From: G020348385 sp964538085
GTDB taxonomy: Bacteria; Acidobacteriota; Aminicenantia; Aminicenantales; Aminicenantaceae
Direction of reading: 5' to 3'
NCBI GenBank assembly: GCA_964538085.1
Contig: CAZIDF010000008.1
Location: 85,053 to 149,052 of the forward strand
DNA: 64,000 nt
Shown: piece by piece, positions 1 to 8,066 of the stretch
How the letters are laid out: every line of letters begins with the position of its first letter
How positions within the stretch are numbered: the first letter of the stretch is position 1
Made by a program: the position numbers and the translations under genes
The notes under the pieces: model-generated
Databases searched by the model: none
Told to the model about the DNA's origin: nothing
Seen by the model: the letters and a program-made list of their open reading frames with translations, nothing else

Positions 1-1660
1 CCTGTTGAAAGGCAGCAGGGGGATATTTGGGATTGACCTTTTTCGTAGCCACAGGAGGCACGTCAACGGATTCAATCGGTACCAAATCCCCAGTCTTGAT
101 CCTGTCAGAGGTGTTTTCTGACTGGATGATGTTTTGGACTGTTTCCTTTAACAGAGGTGAGCTCATTTCAACATCCGATTGTCCTAACTCTTCCTCGCCT
201 GTCTCTTCTACCTCGATAATCTCGAACTGACGTGACTCAGGCTCGGGAGCACCCTCTTGAAGCATAACCTGACGCTGATTCGAAGGCAGCCCTGTTGTGG
301 ACATAAACTCAGCCGTCGATTCTGGCACTGTCTCCGTTTCACCAGAGTTATCATTAGAAGTCGAGTCAATAGCGGCTGGATCCCCCATGACTCCTTCGAG
401 AGAAGACTCACCTTGCGTTCCCCCTTGATCATTTTCCTCCTGCGTCACTGGAGTGGAGGAATACTCCAAATTTCCCATGGCGGACGTCGAACGCTCCACA
501 TCTGAAATCGATTTCATGCTTTTTGGATCGGAAAGTGTCTTTGGTTTATCCGGTTTCAAGAAATAATATGTAGCTCCAGCGGCAGCGAGGATCACAAAAA
601 CAGTCGAGACTATCATCAAAGGAAGGGATTTCCTGATCTTTGTAATAAAAGCGAATATATTTTTAGAACCAGATGTTTTTTCTGGTTCTTCAAAATAGTC
701 TTCAAAGATTTTTTCCTCGGGCTCTTCTCCCTCAGCCTTTTTTTCTTCTCTGCTCTCTTCTTCCGCAACTTCGATTTTCTCTTCCCGTTCCTTTTCGACA
801 GCACCAACTTCATATTTTTTGCTTTCTTCTATCTCTTCTTCTTTCTGAATCAACTCTTCAATGAGCTCTTCTGTTTTCAGTTCTTTTTCCTCAACTGGAG
901 ATTCAACCTCAAGCTCAAGTGGCTGGACAGGTTCCTTATCATGAATCTTTTCAGCCCTCTGGGCCTCTTTTTGGACTACCCGTGCTTCACTTTTCTTTGC
1001 GTCTTCCTTTTTTTGTACCTGTTCATCTTTTTTTTCTGCAGGTTTTTTATCGATATTCAGTCCGAAATCGGAGAGTGCATCCTGAAGCATCTCATCGACT
1101 TCGGAAGTTAGACCGTGTTTAACAGCTTTTTGTGCTGTCGCCCTGGATTTTTGGTTTCCATCTGCTGGGGACAGATCTTGTTCTTTGATGCTTCTCTCCA
1201 TTTCCCTCACACTTTCTTCAATATCAAACGAAGCGGCTTTTTTCTTCTGGATACTCTTTTTAAGGTCTTTAACACTCCCTGATGTCCCGTTTCCCAATAA
1301 ATCATGGATGGTCGTCAATAAATCTTCATTTTTGTAGGGCTTTTCGAAAAAAGCAGCGGCGCCGAAGGTTTCGAGCGCTTCAGATCTATAGTGATCCCCT
1401 TTATAAAAACCTGTTGTGATAATGACAGGGGCGCTTTTTTTGGAGTCTTTAGAAATTTTCCGACAAAGATCGAAACCGTGGAGCTTCAGGAGCATAGGCT
1501 CAAGGATGACTAAATCTGGATTCTCCGACTCAAACATCAGTAATCCTTCGTGCCCATCTTTGGCTGTTACTACTTGAAATCCCTCTGTTTGCAAAGTTTG
1601 TAAAAGCGTATTTAGGGAATTCTCTTCGAATTCAACGACCAATATTTTTTCGTTTCTCAT
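1..1660 (-). CDS. Receiver-like domain / transmembrane / TonB-type fusion protein (partial)
   Basis: The gene is cut by the window start; 553 codons are visible from the ATG at 1660. Residues 1-115 look like a response-regulator receiver (VILEPMLL, then FEKPY with the conserved Lys107). The phospho-acceptor Asp is replaced by Glu54 and the acidic pocket is reduced (VVEFEE at 8-13), so normal phosphorylation is unlikely. A long Lys/Glu-rich, probably disordered or coiled linker follows, then one transmembrane segment near residues 348-370 and a periplasmic Ser/Thr/Glu-rich stretch. The last visible residues, VNPKYPPAAFQQ, match the beginning of a TonB C-terminal domain. I infer an energy-transducer-like protein with a cytoplasmic pseudo-receiver. 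The C-terminus is unseen, so the TonB call rests on that one motif and the topology. Confidence 0.72.
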   Translation of the reverse strand, partial: MRNEKILVVEFEENSLNTLLQTLQTEGFQVVTAKDGHEGLLMFESENPDLVILEPMLLKLHGFDLCRKISKDSKKSAPVIITTGFYKGDHYRSEALETFGAAAFFEKPYKNEDLLTTIHDLLGNGTSGSVKDLKKSIQKKKAASFDIEESVREMERSIKEQDLSPADGNQKSRATAQKAVKHGLTSEVDEMLQDALSDFGLNIDKKPAEKKDEQVQKKEDAKKSEARVVQKEAQRAEKIHDKEPVQPLELEVESPVEEKELKTEELIEELIQKEEEIEESKKYEVGAVEKEREEKIEVAEEESREEKKAEGEEPEEKIFEDYFEEPEKTSGSKNIFAFITKIRKSLPLMIVSTVFVILAAAGATYYFLKPDKPKTLSDPKSMKSISDVERSTSAMGNLEYSSTPVTQEENDQGGTQGESSLEGVMGDPAAIDSTSNDNSGETETVPESTAEFMSTTGLPSNQRQVMLQEGAPEPESRQFEIIEVEETGEEELGQSDVEMSSPLLKETVQNIIQSENTSDRIKTGDLVPIESVDVPPVATKKVNPKYPPAAFQQ

Positions 1661-2029
1661 TTTAACCCTTGCCTATTTTATTTTTCATTAGAGTCATCCG
1701 ACTTGACGCCAATATTGTACTTCAATAGGCTTTTCCCTGGTCAATCACCCTTTGAGGTGATATTGGGGATGATTTTTTGCTCAGTCAGTTTTTCATGAAA
1801 CCAGCTGGATTAACGCTGATGTATTCACCCCTTGCAAATGCAGTATTATCACCAGATTGCTCATAAGACAAATATCGCTTCCAATTTGTTCTTTTTGGCG
1901 GTTGCTGGCTTAAGAGCTGATCAGGGAGGAAGGATTCAAAACCTTCAGACAGGAATAAAAATGCGAGGAGGCCAGATCTCGTTTCCTAAGAGTGAAGGCA
2001 GGACCAGGGGCCTGCGGCATGGCTATGCA
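1661..2029. other. Intergenic region without a supported gene
   Basis: About 370 bases separate two minus-strand genes. There is a small perfect stem-loop at 1744-1761 (ATCACC/GGTGAT). Plus-strand ORFs here lack a ribosome-binding site and any recognisable domain. It probably holds the promoter of the receiver/TonB gene and the 3' end of the NHL-protein transcript, but I cannot point to clear boxes. Confidence 0.5.
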
Positions 2030-4000
2030 TCATCGCTCATCCACATCATCAGATAACAATCGAAAAGCTTGAACGCGGCTGTTGTCTCTCTCGACAACGT
2101 ACACATTCCCGTTGGAATCGACGATAATTCCCGAGGGATAATTAAACTGGCCATCACCTGCACCTTTATCTCCCCATTTGGAAATGAACTGACCCGACCT
2201 ATCAAATTTTTGTATCCTGTTATTGCCGGAATCAGCGATGTAAACAAACCCGTTTTTATCGAGACACACTCCCATGGGAATATTGAGGTCACCATCATCA
2301 GAACCGGCTTTTCCCCAAGAATCGAGCAACTCTCCATCCAGGGAAAATTTTTGAAGCCGGGTTCTATCCAGAACGTACAATTCATTTTTTTGATTTATGG
2401 CAATGGCTGCCGGGAAAATAAACTCTCCTCCCTCAGTTCCCCTCTTCCCGAAACTTCGTTTAAAATCACCAAGATTCGAGAACTTTTTGATGCAATGGTT
2501 TGTGGAATCAGCGACATAGACGTTTCCTTCTCTATCGACTGCAATGCCCAAAGGTGTTTTAAATTCAAGGTTATCCGATCCTTCCTTTCCCCATTTTTTT
2601 ACTAAATTCCCGCTTTTATCAAACTTCAGAACAGCGTGTTTTTTTTCATCCGTCACAAATATGTTCCCTTGGCTATCGACCGCAATCCCTCCAGGACTTT
2701 TCACATTTTTGAAATCTTTTCCTCCAGAACTCCAGTTGGGATCGATCTTTCCATCTGGCAGGATTTTTTTTATTTTCGTTTCGCTGTCATCGGCGACATA
2801 AAGGATACCATTATGATCCACTGAAATGCTGACGGGTCGTTGGAATACCGTGCTGTTCGGAGCACCCCACTTCTTGACATACACATAGGTTTTTCCGGCG
2901 AGCAAAACATCGATAGAGATCGGATTTTCCCCAAGGGGAATCTCGACTATGCCTTCCCAATCGGCATAATTCTTTTTAGATATTCTTACGTTATGGGTAC
3001 CGAAGGAGACATAGGGCAATACGCTATCCGTTACCTGCCCTGTATCTTCCTCGTCCAAAAAGATATTCGCACCCTGCGGCATGGATTTCACTTCCAAATT
3101 CCTTCCCAATCTTTCTAAATCATATTCTTTATCCGTATCTTCCTGGGATAGGAACAGTTCATCTTTTTGGATTTTGTACCCCTCTTTTTCTATCTCAAGA
3201 ATCACTTTAGGGGATTCTGACCTGTATATCAGAGGTGTCACCCCGATATGTTCGCCATTGATCTTTATGCTTGCCTGCTCTGGCCGAGATGAAATTCGAA
3301 GGGAATAGTTCTTGATTATACCAAGATATTCCTTTTCCGCTTGATCAATCAAGCCCCCGATATTTGGATCATAGATATTGCGTGTGATCATCTTTCCATA
3401 GGCATAATCCACCTCAAACATGTTTCTGATTTCTTTGAGAGCCGCATAGGCATCTCCCAAGCCTGAATAAGCCATCCCTGTCCATAAAAATATCTCTGTT
3501 GCCAACTGTCTTTGCTTCTGGATATCTTCCACACGAAAAGTCTTGGCAACAAGGGGACTCAGAGAAACCAAAGCGTCTTCAAATTTATTCTCCTGCCTGA
3601 TAAATTGCCTGCTTTCCTCCAACCGGATTTCGATCTTACGGACAATTTCTGATTGGCTCTCGACGTTTAAAGGAATAGAGGCACTGGTTGCCTCGGCCAG
3701 CTCATCTTCACTCATGGCTCTAACCAGCATCTCATGAATAAATCCCGTGATCTTAAGGCCTTCTTTGTCAAAAGTAACTTTATACCACTCCCCTTGTTTT
3801 TCCATTGCATCGAGAAGGGTGTTTAGAGGAATTCGCGCCAAAGTCTCACCATCGATCTCAGGTGTTACTTTGACAGTGGCGCTATCCACAATGACTTTGA
3901 CTTTGACTGGATTTTCTTCTTGAGAAATTGCCGGCAGAAAAACGACTGCCATGAGTAGAATTATCCATGTGAAATGTATTTTTCGTGCCATTCGAGACAT
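2030..4000 (-). CDS. Secreted SH3-PEGA-NHL beta-propeller protein
   Basis: 656 aa. A hydrophobic segment after a basic start (residues 6-26) ending in ISQ is a signal peptide. Residues about 30-100 form an SH3-like domain (VTPEIDGETLARIP...GEWYKVTF). A helical region follows. Two PEGA domains lie at about 230-370 (ASIKINGEHIGVTPL; ANIFLDEEDTG). The C-terminal half contains six NHL-type repeats of the form GIAVDxxGNVYVADSxNxRIxKF, enough for a closed six-bladed propeller. PEGA and NHL domains are usually carbohydrate- or protein-binding, so an envelope scaffold or sensor role is inferred. It lies 37 bp downstream of the Ser/Thr kinase and is probably co-transcribed with it. Confidence 0.85.
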   Translation of the reverse strand: MSRMARKIHFTWIILLMAVVFLPAISQEENPVKVKVIVDSATVKVTPEIDGETLARIPLNTLLDAMEKQGEWYKVTFDKEGLKITGFIHEMLVRAMSEDELAEATSASIPLNVESQSEIVRKIEIRLEESRQFIRQENKFEDALVSLSPLVAKTFRVEDIQKQRQLATEIFLWTGMAYSGLGDAYAALKEIRNMFEVDYAYGKMITRNIYDPNIGGLIDQAEKEYLGIIKNYSLRISSRPEQASIKINGEHIGVTPLIYRSESPKVILEIEKEGYKIQKDELFLSQEDTDKEYDLERLGRNLEVKSMPQGANIFLDEEDTGQVTDSVLPYVSFGTHNVRISKKNYADWEGIVEIPLGENPISIDVLLAGKTYVYVKKWGAPNSTVFQRPVSISVDHNGILYVADDSETKIKKILPDGKIDPNWSSGGKDFKNVKSPGGIAVDSQGNIFVTDEKKHAVLKFDKSGNLVKKWGKEGSDNLEFKTPLGIAVDREGNVYVADSTNHCIKKFSNLGDFKRSFGKRGTEGGEFIFPAAIAINQKNELYVLDRTRLQKFSLDGELLDSWGKAGSDDGDLNIPMGVCLDKNGFVYIADSGNNRIQKFDRSGQFISKWGDKGAGDGQFNYPSGIIVDSNGNVYVVERDNSRVQAFRLLSDDVDER

Positions 4001-4037
4001 CCTTCTCTTTATATATTTTAACCGATAGAGACAAATA

Positions 4038-5735
4038 TTATCTAAATACCAATATTTTCCAAGTGTTTTCCAGTCTCTCCAAAGTTAATGTTTTTTTCCC
4101 TTCGAAAATCACTTTATTGCTTCCCGTTTTTTTGTCAAGGCCGACTAAAAGATGGGAGAAACTCACATCGGCATGGTCCCGATCTATAAAATTGATCTGA
4201 AGATCGGCTATTCGAGAGTTAATATCATCATAGTTATTGAATAACTGCATAGCATCAGCCCTCTTTTTGGACGAAAGTGACGCAGGGCCGATATCGCTTA
4301 AAAATGCCAATAGATCCTTTTGCTCTTCTGCATTCCTCTGACGTTCGATGATTTGACGAATGGCATTTTCTGAGAGCGCACGATCAGCCAAATCGAAATA
4401 ACGTTGAGCCTCTGTGTTGTGGCTGTCTATTTTCAGCGCTTGTTCCATGTTGACCATTGTCTGCTCGTAATTGCCACTTTCATAATCCCGTTTTCCTGCT
4501 TTGATGTACCTATCTACCTGGTTCTGACTTATTTTGCCTCTTGCTCTTGAAAGATAATCGAGGGCTTCTTTATTCTGTTCGTCTTGAGCCAATATCATCT
4601 GGGCGATTCTGATAGACTCTGAATAGTCACCTCTCTCAAAGCTTTTCACCAGCTTTTCCGAATCTGTCTCAAAAAATTCCATAACCGGGATCATCGGGCG
4701 TGAAACCGGCAAGGCGCTTTCGACCAAAAGGGGCTGAACATCCCCTGAAAAAGATGTTCTGTTCCCGAATTTTCGGTACAGGAAAAAACCTCCGATCCCA
4801 GCTACGATGACAGCCCCTGCCAAAGCGAGCGGAAGGATAATTTTTTTCTTCTTTTTCGCCGGAGCTTTTATGCCAAATGCTGATTCTCGAATACCAGTCA
4901 TGGCCAAGGTCTCATCAGAGAAATGTGTTATTTTCCTCAAATCGGCGGCCAAATCCGCACAAGAACTGTACCGGCTATCCGGATCCTTTGCTAGAGCTTT
5001 TGCAATAATGAGTTCGAATTCTGGCGGAAGTTCCTTTCTGACCTGGGCTAAGGGTATAGCTTCTTCATTGACGATTTTGTATATCACCGTCGTGATACTT
5101 TCGCCATCGAAAGGCCTCTTTCCCGTAAGCAGTTCGTATAATATGGCACCCAAAGAAAATATATCTGAACGCTTATCTATCTTTTTCCCCATCACCTGTT
5201 CTGGCGACATATAGCTTGGAGTTCCGATCGTTGTCCCGGTTTGAGTTATTGTCGACATCTCGACATGTGCCACTCCGAAGTCACAAATGTGCGGTTTCCC
5301 ATGGATATCCAGCAATATGTTGGCGGGCTTGATGTCTCTATGCACGATTCCGCGTTGGTGAGCGAAATCCAAAGCATCACAGAGTTGGAGCATGAGCTTC
5401 ACGATATCGGGAGCTGAAAATTTCTTTTTGGAAGAGATCCAATTCTGAAGACTGGGACCCTCGATGTACTGCATGACGATATAGGTCATATCTTTTTCTT
5501 TTCCCACATCGTGAATGGTTATGATATTTGGATGGCCAAGTCTGCCCGCGGCCCTGGCTTCCCGAATGAACCTCAACATAAGCTCATTCTTTTCCTCATC
5601 ATCTGAGATAAGATCGAAACGGATGGTCTTGACAGCGACTTCACGATCTATATCAGGGTCGAGAGCTTTGTACACGATGCCCATCGCACCTTTGCCCAAA
5701 AGATCGATGATTTCGTATTTCCCGATTTTTTCCAT
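4038..5735 (-). CDS. Membrane Hanks-type serine/threonine protein kinase with TPR-like sensor region
   Basis: 565 aa from the ATG at 5735, preferred over the upstream in-frame start at 5777 because KYEIIDLLGKG then begins at residue 6, as is normal for PknB-type kinases, and AAAGGG sits just upstream. All catalytic motifs are present: Gly loop GKGAMGIVY (14-22), Lys36, HRDIKPAN (122-129), DFG (142-144) and GTPSYMSPEQ. After the kinase come a Lys-rich juxtamembrane stretch and one transmembrane helix (IILPLALAGAVIVAGIGGFF). The extracytoplasmic region carries TPR-like helices (DYESGNYEQTMVNMEQALKI) instead of PASTA repeats. It should phosphorylate cytoplasmic targets in response to a periplasmic cue; the secreted PEGA/NHL protein downstream is a plausible partner. 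Confidence 0.92.
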   Translation of the reverse strand: MEKIGKYEIIDLLGKGAMGIVYKALDPDIDREVAVKTIRFDLISDDEEKNELMLRFIREARAAGRLGHPNIITIHDVGKEKDMTYIVMQYIEGPSLQNWISSKKKFSAPDIVKLMLQLCDALDFAHQRGIVHRDIKPANILLDIHGKPHICDFGVAHVEMSTITQTGTTIGTPSYMSPEQVMGKKIDKRSDIFSLGAILYELLTGKRPFDGESITTVIYKIVNEEAIPLAQVRKELPPEFELIIAKALAKDPDSRYSSCADLAADLRKITHFSDETLAMTGIRESAFGIKAPAKKKKKIILPLALAGAVIVAGIGGFFLYRKFGNRTSFSGDVQPLLVESALPVSRPMIPVMEFFETDSEKLVKSFERGDYSESIRIAQMILAQDEQNKEALDYLSRARGKISQNQVDRYIKAGKRDYESGNYEQTMVNMEQALKIDSHNTEAQRYFDLADRALSENAIRQIIERQRNAEEQKDLLAFLSDIGPASLSSKKRADAMQLFNNYDDINSRIADLQINFIDRDHADVSFSHLLVGLDKKTGSNKVIFEGKKTLTLERLENTWKILVFR

Positions 5736-5851
5736 ACGCCCTTTTCTAAATCCAGAAAAATTGTGTTCGCTAGACAAAATATCTCAGAAATCCCCCACTT
5801 GTCAAGAAAAGATTCCCCTGTTGAGTCCACCCCGTGCCAGCTCACCCCTCC

Positions 5852-5878
5852 GCTAACCCACCTCGCCCTACATTAAGG
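5852..5878 (+). repeat. Dispersed repeat core, copy C
   Basis: This short stretch (pattern GCTAACCCACC..CCCTACATTAAGG) is related to 40786-40816 on the same strand and to the reverse complement of 31287-31314. All three lie in spacers. Here the end of the repeat supplies the AAGGTAG that probably serves as the mutY ribosome-binding site. Divergence is substantial, so this is a moderate-confidence call. Confidence 0.45.
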
Positions 5879-5892
5879 TAGTATTGTGTCCT

Positions 5893-7023
5893 ATGTTAAA
5901 TAATGATATACAGGAATGTTTTTCTGCCATGAAGATTTCTAAACAAAATGCCCGAGAGTTCCAGAAAAAACTCCAGGCTTGGTATTCCACACATCACAGA
6001 AAACTGCCATGGCGGGAAACACAAGATCCTTACAAAATATGGATATCCGAAATCATGCTCCAACAGACAACAGTCCAATCCGTTATTCCCTATTACACCG
6101 AATGGATGACATCTTTCCCAGACATGTTGACATTGAGCAAGGCTCCCCTGCAAAAGGTACTCAAAGCATGGCAGGGATTGGGATATTACAACCGAGCGAA
6201 AAACCTCCACCGGGCATCCAAAATCATCGTGACTGATTTCAACGGCCACATTCCTCAAGATTACGAGGATTTGATAAAATTGCCAGGGTTCGGTCCGTAC
6301 ACAACAGCGGCAGTCCTAAGCATCGCTTTTGATAAGCCCCATCTGACTATCGATGTCAACATCCGACGTATTATGATGCGGCTATTGAAATGGTCCCAAA
6401 AAGCCACCTCCAGCATCGACAAAAAGCTTCATCTATATTTCTTGCATCTTCTTCCACAAAAAGACATAGGGATATTTAACCAAGCGTTGATGGAACTGGG
6501 ATCACTCGTTTGCAGGCCAAAAAATCCCTTGTGTCTGCTGTGTCCGGTGATCGACTTCTGTGGTGCCTACAAAGCTGGCAAACAGGAGGTCATCCCTATC
6601 CCCGAGAAGCGAAGTTATAAAAAAATTGACGCCGTTATTGGAATAATCGAAAAAAACGGGAATTTTTTGATCCAGAAAAGACCTCCGACTGGATTGTTGG
6701 CCGATCTTTGGGAATTTCCAGGGGGAAAACTAAAAAAAGGAGAAACAGCCGAACAGGCTCTTAGGCGAGAAATCCAGGAAGAAATCGGTTCTAATATCCA
6801 AGAGGTACGATTCCTCACGAAGGTGCAGCACTCCTACACTCAGTTTCAGGTTACCCTCCAAGCTTGGTCATGCACCCTGAAAACTAATCCAGCCTTAGAC
6901 AAGGATCGTCATCGCTGGGTGTCTCTCAAAGGAATGCGGCAGTTCCCCTTTCCATCCGGGAGCGCTAAGGTTATCCAATTTTTAGAAAACAGAAGAGAGG
7001 CCAATCGCAAGCGATGTCCATAA
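5893..7023 (+). CDS. mutY: A/G-specific adenine glycosylase MutY
   Basis: 376 aa. It removes adenine mispaired with 8-oxoguanine in base-excision repair. The HhH-GPD core shows the catalytic Glu53 in ISEIMLQQT, the helix-hairpin-helix LPGFGPYTTAAV, and the catalytic Asp134 in DVNIRR. The four-Cys iron-sulfur motif has the classic C-x6-C-x2-C-x5-C spacing (CRPKNPLC...C...C). The C-terminal MutT-like domain that reads 8-oxoG has a good Nudix box (GETAEQALRREIQEEIG). I chose the ATG at 5893 because AAGGTAG lies 11 nt upstream; a TTG at 5884 is possible but would sit almost on that site. Its 3' end overlaps the next gene by 10 bp. Confidence 0.95.
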   Translation: MLNNDIQECFSAMKISKQNAREFQKKLQAWYSTHHRKLPWRETQDPYKIWISEIMLQQTTVQSVIPYYTEWMTSFPDMLTLSKAPLQKVLKAWQGLGYYNRAKNLHRASKIIVTDFNGHIPQDYEDLIKLPGFGPYTTAAVLSIAFDKPHLTIDVNIRRIMMRLLKWSQKATSSIDKKLHLYFLHLLPQKDIGIFNQALMELGSLVCRPKNPLCLLCPVIDFCGAYKAGKQEVIPIPEKRSYKKIDAVIGIIEKNGNFLIQKRPPTGLLADLWEFPGGKLKKGETAEQALRREIQEEIGSNIQEVRFLTKVQHSYTQFQVTLQAWSCTLKTNPALDKDRHRWVSLKGMRQFPFPSGSAKVIQFLENRREANRKRCP

Positions 7024-8066
7024 CCCGAATCACATCCGATTATCGATTCGTTCCTTATGGAAGCCGGTTCCGGCCCAAAAAGGACACCCTTGTGTTGGAT
7101 GTCGGAATGGAAACCATCCCCGGGATCATCGATCATCACCATCCCGATGCAGAATCCGAATGCACGGCCTCCCTGATCGTCAAATACCCCTCCTTGGTCC
7201 TGAACCACATCGACAGGGAAAAAATAACACAAGAATCCGGCCAACCCTATGTCTTGAATATTTTTACACATCGTCGGCCTGACTTCGATGCCATCGCTTC
7301 GATATTTTTGGTCCTCCGGCTATTGGAAACAGGAAAGGTCGATCCTGTCATGAAAAAAATCGGCAGCTTCACAAAAATGGTCGATTCCGCTACCCTTCCC
7401 AAAGGATGGGACCTTCCTTCGACTCCCTATGCCATTCTCAGGGCTCTGTTCCTGAAGATAAGAAAAAAGAATGACGAAGGCTATCTCAAGAGGGTGAGAA
7501 AGGGCCTGAATTTCATGAATTTCCTTTATAACAAATCGAGGGAAGGCCAAGAGATCTTCCAAAATAAATCCATTTATGCTGGAATTTCTCATTACGAACA
7601 AGCTATCCGCAAAGCAGAAGAGGATTATTTCGATTATCTATGGGATCTGGAGCAGAGCCAAATTCTCAGCCTTGATTTGCCTCTTTCTTCAGGATTAGGA
7701 AAAAAGACGGTGGATGGGCTTATAACGAGAAATCCTCGCAGCTACCTCTTTAAAGACTGGGCCCGCAGAGACAACACCCACACGCCTCTCATGCAAGGAT
7801 TTTCATTTCTTATGACCAATTTCGGGAATAAACGTTATATTCTTGGAGTGGATCCTGAGATGGGTGTCTATCTCAAAGGTTTGGGGGATCTACTCAACAT
7901 CAAAGAAGCTGAACGAAGAAAACGGGAAAACCGGCCCTTTAACGAGCATTGGTATGAAGGCAAATGCCCGTTGTTTAACTTCCGTATCATCGACTCCCCT
8001 CAAGATGTCTCATCGCTATCTCACCAGGAGATCTTGGACACGATACTGAAATTCAGCCAATCATAG
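7014..8066 (+). CDS. DHH-like phosphoesterase with inverted motif order
   Basis: 350 aa, start codon inside the 3' end of mutY, so the two are translationally coupled. It contains two signatures of DHH-superfamily phosphoesterases: VLDVG...IIDHHHPD (Asp29; Asp40-His41-His42-His43) and THRRPDFDAIAS (His86-Pro89-Asp90-Asp92). In NrnA, RecJ and PPX1 the HxxPDxDA motif comes first and DHH later; here DHH is N-terminal. The rest (FLYNKSREGQEIF, HTPLMQGFSFLMTNFGNKRYILGVDP) is not recognised. A Mn-dependent phosphohydrolase acting on a small nucleotide or oligonucleotide is inferred. The coupling to mutY hints at a housekeeping link to oxidised nucleotides but proves nothing. Confidence 0.6.
   Translation: MSITRITSDYRFVPYGSRFRPKKDTLVLDVGMETIPGIIDHHHPDAESECTASLIVKYPSLVLNHIDREKITQESGQPYVLNIFTHRRPDFDAIASIFLVLRLLETGKVDPVMKKIGSFTKMVDSATLPKGWDLPSTPYAILRALFLKIRKKNDEGYLKRVRKGLNFMNFLYNKSREGQEIFQNKSIYAGISHYEQAIRKAEEDYFDYLWDLEQSQILSLDLPLSSGLGKKTVDGLITRNPRSYLFKDWARRDNTHTPLMQGFSFLMTNFGNKRYILGVDPEMGVYLKGLGDLLNIKEAERRKRENRPFNEHWYEGKCPLFNFRIIDSPQDVSSLSHQEILDTILKFSQS

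Noticed and set aside
1744..1761. Stem-loop as transcription terminator
   Set aside because: Only 6 bp of stem and no T-run at proper distance on either strand.
1832..2056. 74-codon plus-strand ORF in the spacer before the NHL-protein gene
   Set aside because: No ribosome-binding site, no recognisable composition, and it runs into the 3' end of the minus-strand gene.
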